NCBI RefSeq assembly: GCF_009695915.1
Contig: NZ_VUMZ01000001.1
Location: 62,001-126,000 of the forward strand
Reading direction: 5' to 3'
DNA from: Hornefia butyriciproducens
GTDB taxonomy: Bacteria; Bacillota; Clostridia; Peptostreptococcales; Anaerovoracaceae
Length of the DNA stretch: 64,000 bases
Positions 1 through 7,903 of the stretch are shown here, piece by piece; within the stretch, counting starts at the first letter, position 1; the number at the start of each line of letters is the position of its first letter. The notes below the pieces were generated by a model. It made no database searches and had not been told where the DNA came from. It worked only from the letters and a program-made list of their open reading frames with translations. Both the position numbers and the translations under genes were made by a program.

Positions 1-179
1 TCTGTTTCCTTTTTCATCGGTGTGGATTCCACAAGCTTGCCGGCGCACAGATCACGCACAAGCTCCACATACAGCGTATAGCCCACTACTACATCGCTTT
101 CCGCGATGGCGGCTCCGGCCGCCGGCGTCATATACGCCGCCTCTCCCGGCCCTATACCCACAACAAATATTTTTTTCAA
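1..179 (-). CDS. cobJ: Precorrin-3B / cobalt-precorrin-3 C17-methyltransferase (partial, N-terminus only)
   Basis: The first 59 codons of a SAM-dependent methyltransferase of the corrin ring-contraction step, cut by the window edge. It opens LKKIFVVGIGPG, the glycine-rich loop of the tetrapyrrole methylase fold, and continues with an AAIAESDVVVGYTLYVELV stretch that fits the CobJ/CbiH branch. The start is TTG (complement of 177-179), overlapping the TGA of cbiG (complement of 176-178), so the two are translationally coupled. The family product ring-contracts precorrin-3 between CbiF and CbiG chemistry. Assignment to CobJ rather than another methylase rests on the opening motif plus the cbiD-cbiF-cbiG neighbours; no C-terminal half is available to confirm it. 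Confidence 0.8.
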   Translation of the reverse strand, partial: MKKIFVVGIGPGEAAYMTPAAGAAIAESDVVVGYTLYVELVRDLCAGKLVESTPMKKET

Positions 180-1201
180 AACCTGCACTTCCAATCTTTT
201 ACTGCCGCGGCCATGGTTATACCGTTTTCCGCGGTTCTCGGGATAAGCAGCCTTCCTTCCGCTGCCCGCACACAGCTGCGTTCGCAGATATTATCCGCTC
301 CTGTTATCTTCTCCACAAAATCTGAATGATGAAAGGCGCCCTCCGTCTCCATCAGCTCCCGGGCGGAAAAAATCCGCAGGGGTACATCGTGTCTCCGGCA
401 GAAGGCAACAAGCGCCGCCTCTTCCTTTTTCAGTTCGATCGTAGCGATCTGACGTACAGTACAGATATGAATGTGATGCTCTGCCAGAAACCTTTCCACG
501 AAATGCTCCAGACTCTGTTCCGGCGTGCTCCGACGGCATCCGATTCCCAGGGTGACGATGCGCGGAACTACCTTCATCGTATGCACGAAAGGCTCCGGTT
601 CGCCGGACAGACTCACGGAAACTCCGCACTCATACCGCTCTGCATCTTCCTCCGTCCGCACATCCGCAAGTTCCGGAGGAAGTTCACCCTCTAGGGGAAA
701 AGGCCCTCGCCATAGACCGATTCTGTCACCCCTCAGCACAGCTCCGGATACATACCGAATGGCATCCGTGTTCAAAACCCGGCATCCGCCCTCTGCAGCC
801 CAGACATCTGCAGCAAATTTTCCGTGCAGATCGGTTGCAGTGGTGATCACCGGCTGAGCTCCTGTCAACGCCGCCAGTTCCCTCGCGAATCGATTTCCTC
901 CTCCGATATGCCCGGAAAGCACCGGAATTACAAACTGCCCCAGTTCATCCATCACGACCACCGCAGGATCCCTGTCCTTTTTCTGTATATAAGGCGCGAT
1001 GAGACGCACACAGATCCCCGCTGCGCCGATGAAGAGGAAACGGTCGTATTCACGAAAATGCTCCTCGATAAATTCCCTCGCTGTTCCTCTGTCTCCGCGA
1101 AAGAGATCGACCGGTTCTGCGGAGGATTCGGAAGTCAGCGCCGCCTCCACCTTCCCGGCCAGCGCCCTGCCGGTATCCGTAAAGGCCAGGATTCCGATCA
1201 T
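176..1201 (-). CDS. cbiG: Cobalt-precorrin-5A hydrolase CbiG
   Basis: 341 residues. CbiG opens the delta-lactone of cobalt-precorrin-5A and releases acetaldehyde in the anaerobic B12 pathway. Visible marks are the N-terminal FIGAAGICVRLIAP block (about residues 57-70), the VIPVLSGHIGGGN loop (91-103), TTATD (120-124) and a C-terminal CbiG_C domain beginning LGIGCRR (218-224). Length is normal for the family. Its ATG (complement of 1199-1201) overlaps the TGA of cobM by four bases, and its stop overlaps the cobJ start, so it lies inside one operon transcribed from the cbiD promoter and under the same riboswitch. Confidence 0.93.
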   Translation of the reverse strand: MIGILAFTDTGRALAGKVEAALTSESSAEPVDLFRGDRGTAREFIEEHFREYDRFLFIGAAGICVRLIAPYIQKKDRDPAVVVMDELGQFVIPVLSGHIGGGNRFARELAALTGAQPVITTATDLHGKFAADVWAAEGGCRVLNTDAIRYVSGAVLRGDRIGLWRGPFPLEGELPPELADVRTEEDAERYECGVSVSLSGEPEPFVHTMKVVPRIVTLGIGCRRSTPEQSLEHFVERFLAEHHIHICTVRQIATIELKKEEAALVAFCRRHDVPLRIFSARELMETEGAFHHSDFVEKITGADNICERSCVRAAEGRLLIPRTAENGITMAAAVKDWKCRF

Positions 1202-1947
1202 TTTTCCGCCTCCCGGAACTGATGACTGAAGCCCGGATCATACAGCCTGGACCGCTCGTACCGGTCGCCCAGGAATCCTCCCACCAGAATCAGGGCCATC
1301 TTGTGAATTCCGTTCTCCTCTGCCGCACGGGGAATATTTTCCACGGTCGTACGAATCACCTTCTGATCCGGCCAAGTCGCCTTGTATACGATAGCCGCAG
1401 GGGAATCCGGCGCATAGCCGCCCTCGATCAATCTTCGGGAAAGTTCCTCCAGCATCGTTGATGTCAGGAAAACGACCATGGTCGCCCCGTGCTGCGCCAG
1501 CGAAGATATTTCCTCCTTCTCCGGAACCGGTGTCCGTCCTGCCATTCTGGTCAGAATCACTGTCTGACTCACATCCGGCAGAGTATATTCCGCATTCAGC
1601 GCGGACGCCGCTCCAATGAAGGAACTGACTCCCGGCACATAACTGTACTCGATTCCAAGCTCCTCCAGGCGGTCCATCTGCTCCCGTATCGCACCATAGA
1701 TACAGGGATCACCCGTATGAAGGCGCACCACACAGCGGTCCCTGCTGCTGTTCATCACCGAAATAACCTGCTCCAGCGTCATGCCGGCGCTGTCGTAAAT
1801 TTCACATTCCGGCTTCGCCCTCTTCAGCAGCGCCGGATTGACCAGCGACCCTGCGTAAATGATTACATCCGCCTCTTCCAGAAGCCGTGCGCCCCGGACT
1901 GTAATGAGATCTTCCGCTCCCGGACCTGCTCCGATAAAATAAATCAT
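1198..1947 (-). CDS. cobM: Cobalt-precorrin-4 C11-methyltransferase
   Basis: 249 residues, a complete tetrapyrrole methylase. It transfers a methyl group from S-adenosylmethionine to C11 of (cobalt-)precorrin-4; the anaerobic homologue is CbiF. The sequence has the GAGPG loop at residues 6-10, HTGDPCIYGAI (77-87), VPGVSSF (104-110), TRMAGRTPVPE (133-143) and YKATWPDQ (188-195), all hallmarks of the CbiF/CobM branch. It sits 52 bases downstream of cbiD and overlaps cbiG by four bases. With CbiD and CbiG beside it, the cobalt-early (anaerobic) substrate is the likely one. Confidence 0.95.
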   Translation of the reverse strand: MIYFIGAGPGAEDLITVRGARLLEEADVIIYAGSLVNPALLKRAKPECEIYDSAGMTLEQVISVMNSSRDRCVVRLHTGDPCIYGAIREQMDRLEELGIEYSYVPGVSSFIGAASALNAEYTLPDVSQTVILTRMAGRTPVPEKEEISSLAQHGATMVVFLTSTMLEELSRRLIEGGYAPDSPAAIVYKATWPDQKVIRTTVENIPRAAEENGIHKMALILVGGFLGDRYERSRLYDPGFSHQFREAEK

Positions 1948-1999
1948 ACATTTTCCTCCGCTCTCTGATATCCATACTCTTATACTATATACTCGATAT

Positions 2000-3163
2000 T
2001 CATGTCATACTGTCTACGCCCTGCTGCTGCCGAATCTCCCGTATCAGCCGGTCCGCACCGTCACTCTTTATCACCTCTCCGCCGATGGACGTGAACATGA
2101 CCGCCTCAATACGGACTTCCTCCCGCAGGCGAGCCCTCAGATGGTGCAGCATTCTGCCGAGAATCCGGCGTTTCAGCGCCTCATAATATTCCTCTTCCCG
2201 AACGATGCGGAAGGCTTCTTCTGTCGTTACGCATTCCAGGAGTTCCCCGACCGTGCGGGGCGATGCTCCCAGCGCCGCGGCGTGTGCCGCAATAACCTCC
2301 ATCCTGCAGTCCGCAACAGAGGAATGGGTGTTCATTACTCCGGCCGCGATTTTCACCAGTTTCCCGGCGTGCCCGACCAGAAGAACCTCTGAAAAACCTT
2401 TGTACCGTATATAGTCCAGCGATTCCCCCACATAATTGGAGATCTGCGCTGAACGGCCGATATCCAGCCCCAGCGTCTCCCTGCAGAATGTTCTTCCGTA
2501 ATTTCCCGGAGCAATAAGGATCCGTTCCGGATCCTCCGCGGCGCACCGGTCGATCTCCACATGAATCGAACCGATGAGCGCCTTCTCGCTCATGGGCTCC
2601 ACGATTCCCGTGGTTCCCAGGATCGAAATACCGCCCAGGATTCCAAGCCGGGGATTGAAGGTTTTCTTCGCCACCTCCTGTCCTCCGGGAACTGAAATCC
2701 GGATAAGCACCGGAGTTTCACACCGGCTGCGGTCCAGAATCCGTTCCACATTCTCCAAAATCATTTTCCGGGGTACGGGATTGATGGCCGGTTCCCCCAC
2801 TGCGCACGCAAGCCCCGGCTTCGTGACCCGCCCGACGCCCTCGCCGGCCTCCAGCATAATCTTTTGTTCCCCGGGCGACTTCCGCCAAGACGCCTCAGCA
2901 TAAATCGCAAGCCCCGTGGTGGCGTCCGGATCGTCCCCGCCGTCTTTTGTAACCGAGCACGCAACCCTGCCTTCCGTGATCTCGATGTTCTCGATGTCGA
3001 AAACCGCCCGCTCTCCGCCAGGGAGACGGATTCCGGCGTGAAGGACTGCCTGCCCCGACAAAAGCATTTCCACCGCGGCAGCCGCCGCAGCCGCAGCCGT
3101 GCTTCCCGTCGTGTACCCGCGTCGAAGCTTTTTCCCGTGCACTACGTCGTATTCTTCCTGCAT
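2000..3163 (-). CDS. cbiD: Cobalt-precorrin-5B C1-methyltransferase CbiD
   Basis: 387 residues from the ATG at complement 3161-3163, giving MQEEYDVVHGKKLRRGYTTG; the RRGYTTGSTAAAA segment is the family's conserved N-terminus. The frame stays open upstream to 3349, but that part lies in the riboswitch leader and is not expected to be translated. CbiD methylates C1 of cobalt-precorrin-5B and is diagnostic of the anaerobic route. A Shine-Dalgarno AAGGAG lies inside the hairpin just upstream (3169-3195). First gene of the cbiD-cobM-cbiG-cobJ transcript. Later segments such as ILGTTGIVEPMSEKAL and LVGHAGKLVKIAAGVMNTHS are also typical of CbiD. Confidence 0.95.
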   Translation of the reverse strand: MQEEYDVVHGKKLRRGYTTGSTAAAAAAAAVEMLLSGQAVLHAGIRLPGGERAVFDIENIEITEGRVACSVTKDGGDDPDATTGLAIYAEASWRKSPGEQKIMLEAGEGVGRVTKPGLACAVGEPAINPVPRKMILENVERILDRSRCETPVLIRISVPGGQEVAKKTFNPRLGILGGISILGTTGIVEPMSEKALIGSIHVEIDRCAAEDPERILIAPGNYGRTFCRETLGLDIGRSAQISNYVGESLDYIRYKGFSEVLLVGHAGKLVKIAAGVMNTHSSVADCRMEVIAAHAAALGASPRTVGELLECVTTEEAFRIVREEEYYEALKRRILGRMLHHLRARLREEVRIEAVMFTSIGGEVIKSDGADRLIREIRQQQGVDSMT

Positions 3164-3195
3164 AAAAAAACTCCTTCCAGGCAAATGAAGGAGTT
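3164..3195 (-). terminator. Hairpin with U-tract at the end of the B12 leader (expression platform)
   Basis: A 9-bp inverted repeat, AACTCCTTC (complement of 3187-3195) and GAAGGAGTT (complement of 3169-3177) with a 9-base loop, is followed on the minus strand by seven T (3164-3170) and then directly by the cbiD ATG. It has the form of an intrinsic terminator, and its right arm also contains the only ribosome binding site for cbiD. Ligand-bound riboswitch could therefore act by termination, by masking the ribosome site, or both; sequence alone does not decide. Confidence 0.75.
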
Positions 3196-3254
3196 GAATG
3201 TCCCGTATCCGAGCAGTATCAACCTGAAATTCATCGCCTGTGATTTTCTGGTTC

Positions 3255-3415
3255 AATACCGGCGTCATTGTTTTCCGACTCGGATCTCCGGCGTCTCTAT
3301 GCGCCTTCCCGGAGCCGCGCGCTCCAGTGACCGGGCTTTCCCCATGCATCAGACTCGACCCTCACGGCAGCAGGACTGTTCAGGATTCGCACCTGATTCC
3401 GCCGTCGATATCTCT
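3255..3415 (-). promoter_or_regulatory. Cobalamin (adenosylcobalamin) riboswitch
   Basis: On the minus strand the leader of cbiD shows the ordered consensus blocks of the cobalamin aptamer: GGAATCAGGTGCGAATCC (about 3399-3382), a CNGTCCTGCTGCCGTGAG block, GCCCGGTCACTGG (a GCCACTG-like element), GGGAAGGCGC (about 3310-3301), and a B12-box-like GAGTCGGAAAAC near 3280 followed by GACGCCGG. It lies between a consensus promoter and a terminator-like hairpin ahead of a B12 biosynthetic operon, which is the usual place for feedback control by cobalamin. Exact boundaries are approximate. Confidence 0.88.
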
Positions 3416-3419
3416 GTTT

Positions 3420-3448
3420 ATTATATGGTACACGGCGCGGTCTGTCAA
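3420..3448 (-). promoter_or_regulatory. Consensus sigma-A promoter of the cbiD operon
   Basis: Minus strand TTGACA (3448-3443), 17-base spacer, TATAAT (3425-3420). Both hexamers are perfect matches. Transcription would start just before the cobalamin riboswitch. Confidence 0.9.
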
Positions 3449-3696
3449 TTGTGCCGGGTCCCTGTTTCCTCCGACCGGGTAATTCTTCTCATCCGGCAGT
3501 TGCGCGAACCCCGCTCTGCGGTGTATAATTTAGTGGCTGCTCGTTGAGTCTCTGCCGGACTTAATGAGCGCCGGAAACAGTGAATCCGCAGTTCTGCAGT
3601 ATGTAATCCGACCATATTTTACGCCGGCATACATCAACCGCTGCAACTCATATTCTGAACAGCTGTCTCCGGAATGGAGAGAAGAGGTGAAATGGA
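3449..3696. other. Intergenic half of the cbiD/cobD divergent region
   Basis: The 530-base gap 3164-3696 holds the cbiD hairpin, riboswitch and promoter up to 3448. From 3449 to 3696, towards cobD, I see only a plus-strand TATAAT at 3534-3539 without a convincing -35 hexamer, and the cobD ribosome binding site at about 3678-3690. A stretch near 3570-3610 faintly resembles part of a cobalamin aptamer but lacks a B12 box. Confidence 0.5.
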
Positions 3697-4773
3697 TTGA
3701 AAATCGAAAAGCATGGCGGCAATATATACAAATACAAAGGCAGGGTTCTGGATTTCTCTGCGAATCTGAATCCTCTCGGAATGCCGCCGGAAGTAAAGCA
3801 GGCGGTTCTGGACGGGATCGACGAATATGAATGTTATCCGGATCCGGACATGCGGGAACTGAAGGAGGCTATCTGCAGGCGGACCGGCGTCAGCACAGAA
3901 CATATCTGCTGCGGGAACGGCGGCGACGATCTGATCTATCGCATCATCCTGGCCTTTCGACCGGAAAAGGCTCTTCTGGTGGTACCTGTCTTCAGCGAAT
4001 ATGAGGAAGCTCTTAAGCTTGCGGAATGTCAGATTGATTATTATGTTCTGAAGGAGGAGAACGGCTTTCATCTGGATGATGGCATCATCGGACAGATTGA
4101 AACCGGCGGATACGATATGGTGATTCTTTGTTCGCCCAACAATCCCACCGGAATTCCGGTCGAGCAGAAGAAAATCACCTCGATAATCTACGCCTGCCAC
4201 CGCAGCGGCGCACGCATGCTGATTGACGAATGCTTCATGGATTTTGTTCTGGGCGAGGAAAATTATACGGTGCTTCCCCGGATCGAATCTCTTCCCAACG
4301 TAATCATTCTGAAATCTTTCACCAAACTGTTCGCGATGGCAGGGCTCCGGCTGGGCTTCTGCCTGTGCGGAAGCCCGGAGGACGCCGAAGCAGTAAACGG
4401 ATGCATGCAGACCTGGCCGGTTTCCACGCCGGCGGCAAAAGCGGGAATTGCCGCTCTGACCCTTACAGATCTGGAGGATCAGACCCGGGTTCTCGTCGCA
4501 CTGGAGCGGGAGAAACTCATTTCTGCTCTTCTGGGGCTTGGCTTCAGAACCTACGACTCCCAGGCGAACTACATTTTCTTCCGCAGCGTCATACCACTTG
4601 ACGAGCTTCTGCTGAAGCATTCCGTGCTGATCCGCAACTGTTCCAATTACCGCGGACTGGAAGGATGCCCGGAACACGGCGAATATTTTTACCGCATCGC
4701 AGTACGCACTGAGGAGGAAAACCGGTACATCATCCGCGCCCTGACGGAGATTCTTTCTGCAGAACAGAAATAA
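3697..4773 (+). CDS. cobD: Threonine-phosphate decarboxylase CobD (aminotransferase class I/II fold)
   Basis: 358 residues. A PLP enzyme that decarboxylates L-threonine O-3-phosphate to (R)-1-aminopropan-2-ol phosphate, the linker of the B12 lower loop. The N-terminal HGGNIY (6-11) is the mark that separates CobD from the related HisC. SPNNPTG (146-152), IDECFMD (176-182) and SFTK with the Schiff-base lysine at 210 are all present. The start is TTG at 3697-3699 behind an AGAGAAGAGGTGA ribosome site; an ATG at 3693 opens a frame of only two codons (ATG GAT TGA) that overlaps it. Divergent from the cbiD operon across about 530 bases. HisC is the alternative, but the B12 context and HGGN favour CobD. 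Confidence 0.88.
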   Translation: MKIEKHGGNIYKYKGRVLDFSANLNPLGMPPEVKQAVLDGIDEYECYPDPDMRELKEAICRRTGVSTEHICCGNGGDDLIYRIILAFRPEKALLVVPVFSEYEEALKLAECQIDYYVLKEENGFHLDDGIIGQIETGGYDMVILCSPNNPTGIPVEQKKITSIIYACHRSGARMLIDECFMDFVLGEENYTVLPRIESLPNVIILKSFTKLFAMAGLRLGFCLCGSPEDAEAVNGCMQTWPVSTPAAKAGIAALTLTDLEDQTRVLVALEREKLISALLGLGFRTYDSQANYIFFRSVIPLDELLLKHSVLIRNCSNYRGLEGCPEHGEYFYRIAVRTEEENRYIIRALTEILSAEQK

Positions 4774-4940
4774 CCCGAAAAAATAACCCGCCCGGCTCCG
4801 CAAGACATTTTCGTCTCGCAAAGGCCTGACGGGTCTGAAACTCTGCTTCACTCCGTTTTTCCGGCTCTGATTCGTATTCTTGTCTGTGTTCTGCGATCCC
4901 GGTTAGTCACGGAGTCCCGGTGCCGGTCTGAAATCCCGGT

Positions 4941-5603
4941 TCAGGATTCCCTCCATTCCTCCATGACATCGGCAGCCGCGCTGCAGCCCAGACGGTCCGC
5001 GCCCGCATCGATAAGCTCTCCGGCCGCCGCCAGATCCCGAATGCCGCCGGCCGCCTTGATTTTCAGCCGGTCGCCGACCGTTTCCTTCATGACACGAACA
5101 TCCTCTGCCGCGGCGCCTCCCGTACTGAATCCTGTAGACGTCTTCACAAAGGCCGCTCCCGTTTCCATTACAAGTCTGCACGCCTCGCGGATCTCATCCT
5201 CATCCAGCAGACAAGCCTCAATAATCACCTTGACGATTGCTCCGCCCTTCGCTGCAGCGGAAACCACCTCACGGATGTCGTCTCTGGCGTCAATATGCCG
5301 GCCTGATTTGAAATAACTGATATTCATGACCATATCGATCTCATCCGCACCGTCCCCGACAGCCCGCTCCGCTTCATACGCTTTTACCGCTGTCGCGGAA
5401 TTCCCCAGGGGGAATCCGATGACGGTAGCGATCCTCACGTCACTTCCCCTCAGGATATCCCTCGCGAGACTTACATAGCAGGGCGGAATGCAGACCGCCC
5501 TGAACTTGTATTCCATCGCTTCATGACACAGTGCGGCGATCTGCGCCGCCGTCGCATCCGCCCGGAGAAGCGTGCTGTCAAGATATTCATTCAAATTCCG
5601 CAT
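4941..5603 (-). CDS. deoC: Deoxyribose-phosphate aldolase
   Basis: 220 residues. A class I aldolase that splits 2-deoxyribose 5-phosphate into glyceraldehyde 3-phosphate and acetaldehyde in deoxynucleoside breakdown. The Schiff-base lysine is K154 in AFVKTSTGF, the relay aspartate is in GADEIDMVMN (85-94), and the second lysine lies in LKIKAAGGIRD. LDSTLLRADAT at the N-terminus is the usual opening. It ends convergently with cobD about 170 bases away; nothing but short weak hairpins lies between. It stands 24 bases downstream of ilvE and may be read through from it. Confidence 0.96.
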   Translation of the reverse strand: MRNLNEYLDSTLLRADATAAQIAALCHEAMEYKFRAVCIPPCYVSLARDILRGSDVRIATVIGFPLGNSATAVKAYEAERAVGDGADEIDMVMNISYFKSGRHIDARDDIREVVSAAAKGGAIVKVIIEACLLDEDEIREACRLVMETGAAFVKTSTGFSTGGAAAEDVRVMKETVGDRLKIKAAGGIRDLAAAGELIDAGADRLGCSAAADVMEEWRES

Positions 5604-5627
5604 CTGTTTCCGTATCCTTATTGAATC

Positions 5628-6650
5628 TCATTTAATTTCGTGAATCCATCCTTCCGGAGCTTCAAGTCTTCCCATCTGAATACCCGTCAGGGTGTCATAC
5701 AGCTTTGAGAGAACCGGTCCCATCTTTTCCATTCCGCTCGGGAACGCGATTTCTCTGCCGTGATCATTGATTTTGCCAACCGGACAGATGACAGCCGCCG
5801 TTCCGACCAATCCGCACTCTGCGAAATCCGGAACCTCAGCTAGCGTGACTTCTCTCTCATCCACCTTCATTCCCAGGATGTCTCTCGCGACAACAACCAG
5901 GCTGCGGCGGGTGATGGAAGGCAGAATCGACGGGGATTTAGGCACAACCAGCGAACCGTCCTTTGTCACAAAAATCACGTTCATGCCGCCGGCCTCCTCA
6001 ATCTTGGTTCTCGTAGCGGGATCCAGATAAATATTCTCCGCGAATCCCTCCTCATGAGCCTTCATGCCTGCGTACAGGGACATAGCGTAGTTCAGAGCCG
6101 CCTTGATGCCGCCGGTTCCGTGGGGAGCCGCCCGGTCATAATCTGAGATCTTCACGACCACCGGCTTCGCTCCGCCCTTGAAATAAGGACCTACCGGCAT
6201 ACAGATCATCCGGAAGGTATATTCCTCCGCCGGAGCCACGCCGATAACCGGACTGCTGCCGTAAACATACGGACGTACATAAAGCGTCGCACCGCTTCCA
6301 TAAGGCGGAACCAGGTCTTTATTGGCACTTACCAGGGTGTCCAGCGCCTTCATAAACAATTCCTCCGGCACAGGCGGAATCTCCAGCCTCGCTGCGGAAT
6401 CCGACATTCTCTTCGCATTCAGATCCGGACGGAACGTCACAATCCTGCCGTCCTCCGTCTTATACGCCTTGAGGCCCTCGAAGCACGCCTGCGCATACTG
6501 AAGCACACCCGCGCATTCATTGATCATGAAATTTGGATCCTCGGACAGTCCGCCCTCGTCCCACTTTCCGTCCTTACAGGTTGCAACATAACGGTAGTCG
6601 GCCGGTGTATATTCAAAGCCGAGATTAGACCAGTCAATATTTTTAGCCAT
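5628..6650 (-). CDS. ilvE: Branched-chain amino acid aminotransferase
   Basis: 340 residues, fold-type IV PLP enzyme that interconverts leucine, isoleucine and valine with their 2-oxo acids. ACFEGLKAYKTEDG (55-68), the PLP lysine K183 in GTGGIKAALNYA, and EAGGMNVIFV (219-228) are visible. It belongs to the BCAT group of about 340-360 residues rather than the shorter E. coli-like group. The ATG is preceded by AAGGAG, and a good promoter lies at 6682-6710. Single gene or two-gene unit with deoC downstream. Confidence 0.95.
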   Translation of the reverse strand: MAKNIDWSNLGFEYTPADYRYVATCKDGKWDEGGLSEDPNFMINECAGVLQYAQACFEGLKAYKTEDGRIVTFRPDLNAKRMSDSAARLEIPPVPEELFMKALDTLVSANKDLVPPYGSGATLYVRPYVYGSSPVIGVAPAEEYTFRMICMPVGPYFKGGAKPVVVKISDYDRAAPHGTGGIKAALNYAMSLYAGMKAHEEGFAENIYLDPATRTKIEEAGGMNVIFVTKDGSLVVPKSPSILPSITRRSLVVVARDILGMKVDEREVTLAEVPDFAECGLVGTAAVICPVGKINDHGREIAFPSGMEKMGPVLSKLYDTLTGIQMGRLEAPEGWIHEIK

Positions 6651-6681
6651 TGTTTTTCTCCTTTCAAATGTTTCCTTTTAT

Positions 6682-6710
6682 GTTATACCACAAAAAACTC
6701 CATTTGTTAA
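6682..6710 (-). promoter_or_regulatory. Promoter of ilvE
   Basis: Minus strand TTAACA (6710-6705), 17-base spacer, TATAAC (6687-6682); five of six matches in each hexamer, about 30 bases before the ilvE ATG. Confidence 0.75.
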
Positions 6711-6769
6711 TGGTTTTTTATCACAAATTATAATCCGCAGCGCCTGACATCGCCGGCATTCACTCCGGC

Positions 6770-7585
6770 CTATGCCTCTATCCTGCGATCCTCCTTTTCA
6801 TACCGGTGAATCCGGGTAAAGGCCACGATGTCCAGCAGGATAACATAGAGCAGAAATATGCCGCTGGCCGCTCCGTTCCCGGAGGTGGCACAGAAGTCAT
6901 AAAATCCGTGCATCAGAACCGGCATGAGGATGCTTACCCGCTGATAAAGCCGCGCCCGTTCCGGTTCCCCGCGGACGGCAAAATGCTTTGCCGTTCCGTA
7001 GTAATACCCCATGAAAATGCCGAAAATGCAGTGTCCGGGAATCGCCGTGAGCGCCCGTCCCAGCGCCACGTTCAGTCCGTATGCGAACACATAGCCCACA
7101 TTCTCAAACGCCGCAAAGCCCAGAGCCGCCGCCACAGAATACACCACTGCATCGAACCGGTAGTCAAAGGCAGGATGGTTCCAACTACCTCGTTTCAGCG
7201 CGAAATGCTTGACTCCCTCCTCGGTCCAGCCCACCACAAGGAAATACAGCGCCAACCGATAGGCCAGCGAATTTTTGTAAAATACCGCCCGGAGCACGCC
7301 CTCGAAGATGCTCTCGAGCCCGCCCGCCGCTATAGCGGCGACAGCGCCGAACAGGAACAGCTTCAGAATCAATCCTCCCGGTTCTCTTTCAATCTTGTCC
7401 ATCCGGTATATCCGGATCATCAGAAAAATCGGCGAAAAAGCGCCGCAAACAAAATAATCGTCATCGATAAAATTCTCTCCATTCTGCCGCGGAACAGCCG
7501 AATCCCCGGTATCTGTGAGCATCTGAATGCCGGATACCATACCGCACAGGCGCCAGAGTACCGGTTCTTTTCTTCCGGGGTTCAT
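6770..7585 (-). CDS. PrsW-type intramembrane metalloprotease
   Basis: 271 residues, several hydrophobic segments. The PrsW/CAAX-protease signature is present: EEGVKH (122-127) with the paired glutamates, AFENVGYV (159-166), and PGHCIFGIFMGYYYG (183-197) with the conserved histidine. Members cleave membrane proteins; B. subtilis PrsW performs site-1 cleavage of the anti-sigma factor RsiW. Here no anti-sigma or sigma gene is adjacent, so the substrate is unknown. The ATG has GGAG nine bases upstream; a TATAAT at 7615-7620 (minus strand) could serve as its -10. Residues 1-45 are not typical of the family and precede the first clear membrane segment. Confidence 0.82.
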   Translation of the reverse strand: MNPGRKEPVLWRLCGMVSGIQMLTDTGDSAVPRQNGENFIDDDYFVCGAFSPIFLMIRIYRMDKIEREPGGLILKLFLFGAVAAIAAGGLESIFEGVLRAVFYKNSLAYRLALYFLVVGWTEEGVKHFALKRGSWNHPAFDYRFDAVVYSVAAALGFAAFENVGYVFAYGLNVALGRALTAIPGHCIFGIFMGYYYGTAKHFAVRGEPERARLYQRVSILMPVLMHGFYDFCATSGNGAASGIFLLYVILLDIVAFTRIHRYEKEDRRIEA

Positions 7586-7719
7586 ACAGAGACACTCCGC
7601 AGCGTGATACTGCCATTATACACGATTTTTCCGCCGTTCAACAGCAGAAATTCCGCCGTCCGGCGATTTCCCGCCATACATCGCCGCTCCGTGATCCCTG
7701 CCGTCCGGCAATTTCTCGC

Positions 7720-7757
7720 GACAAACTCGCACAAGTTCCGTGACAAACTCGCGCAAA
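7720..7757 (+). repeat. Direct repeat, 22-bp period, over the transporter promoter
   Basis: GACAAACTCGCACAA at 7720-7734 and GACAAACTCGCGCAA at 7742-7756 differ at one base. The second copy overlaps the putative -35 hexamer, a position expected for an operator. Confidence 0.55.
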
Positions 7758-7768
7758 TATGGTATATT
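7740..7768 (+). promoter_or_regulatory. Promoter of the queuosine-precursor transporter
   Basis: GTGACA (7740-7745), 17-base spacer, TATATT (7763-7768), followed within 20 bases by a preQ1-like aptamer. Confidence 0.6.
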
Positions 7769-7786
7769 AGGATTTGCAATTGCATA

Positions 7787-7830
7787 AGACAGTTCGGAAC
7801 CATCCTGTCTATAAACAAAACTACGGACTA
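7787..7830 (+). promoter_or_regulatory. preQ1-I type riboswitch
   Basis: AGACAG (7787-7792) pairs with CTGTCT (7805-7810) around a 12-base interior TTCGGAACCATC that starts with the conserved TTC, followed by the A-rich tail ATAAACAAAACTA. The stem size, 12-base loop and A-rich ACTA tail match the layout of the B. subtilis queC class I preQ1 aptamer as I remember it. A possible pseudoknot is GTTCG (7792-7796) with CGGAC (7824-7828). An intrinsic terminator follows, and the gene is a queuosine-precursor transporter, which strongly supports the reading. Confidence 0.68.
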
Positions 7831-7846
7831 AACGAGTATGATATGC

Positions 7847-7881
7847 CCGGCGTTTTTTGGTTCCCAGACGCCGGTTTTTTT
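7847..7881 (+). terminator. Intrinsic terminator in the preQ1 leader
   Basis: CCGGCG (7847-7852) and CGCCGG (7869-7874) form a 6-bp GC stem followed by seven T, located between aptamer and start codon. It is the natural expression platform for the riboswitch. Confidence 0.78.
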
Positions 7882-7903
7882 CTGCTCAGAAAAGGAGAAT
7901 GAA

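Noticed and set aside
3164-3349. Extending cbiD upstream by 62 codons to 3349
   Set aside because: The extension runs through the terminator hairpin and cobalamin aptamer; the ATG at 3163 has the ribosome site and matches the family N-terminus.
3560-3660. A second cobalamin riboswitch before cobD
   Set aside because: A few bases resemble aptamer blocks (AGTGAATCCGCAG) but no GCCACTG element or B12 box is found.
4774-4940. tRNA-like GGTTCAGGATTCC near the deoC end
   Set aside because: It overlaps the deoC coding end and no acceptor or anticodon stem can be built.
7582-7818. 78-codon minus-strand frame overlapping the preQ1 leader
   Set aside because: No ribosome site, no recognisable content, and it would cross the transporter promoter and aptamer.
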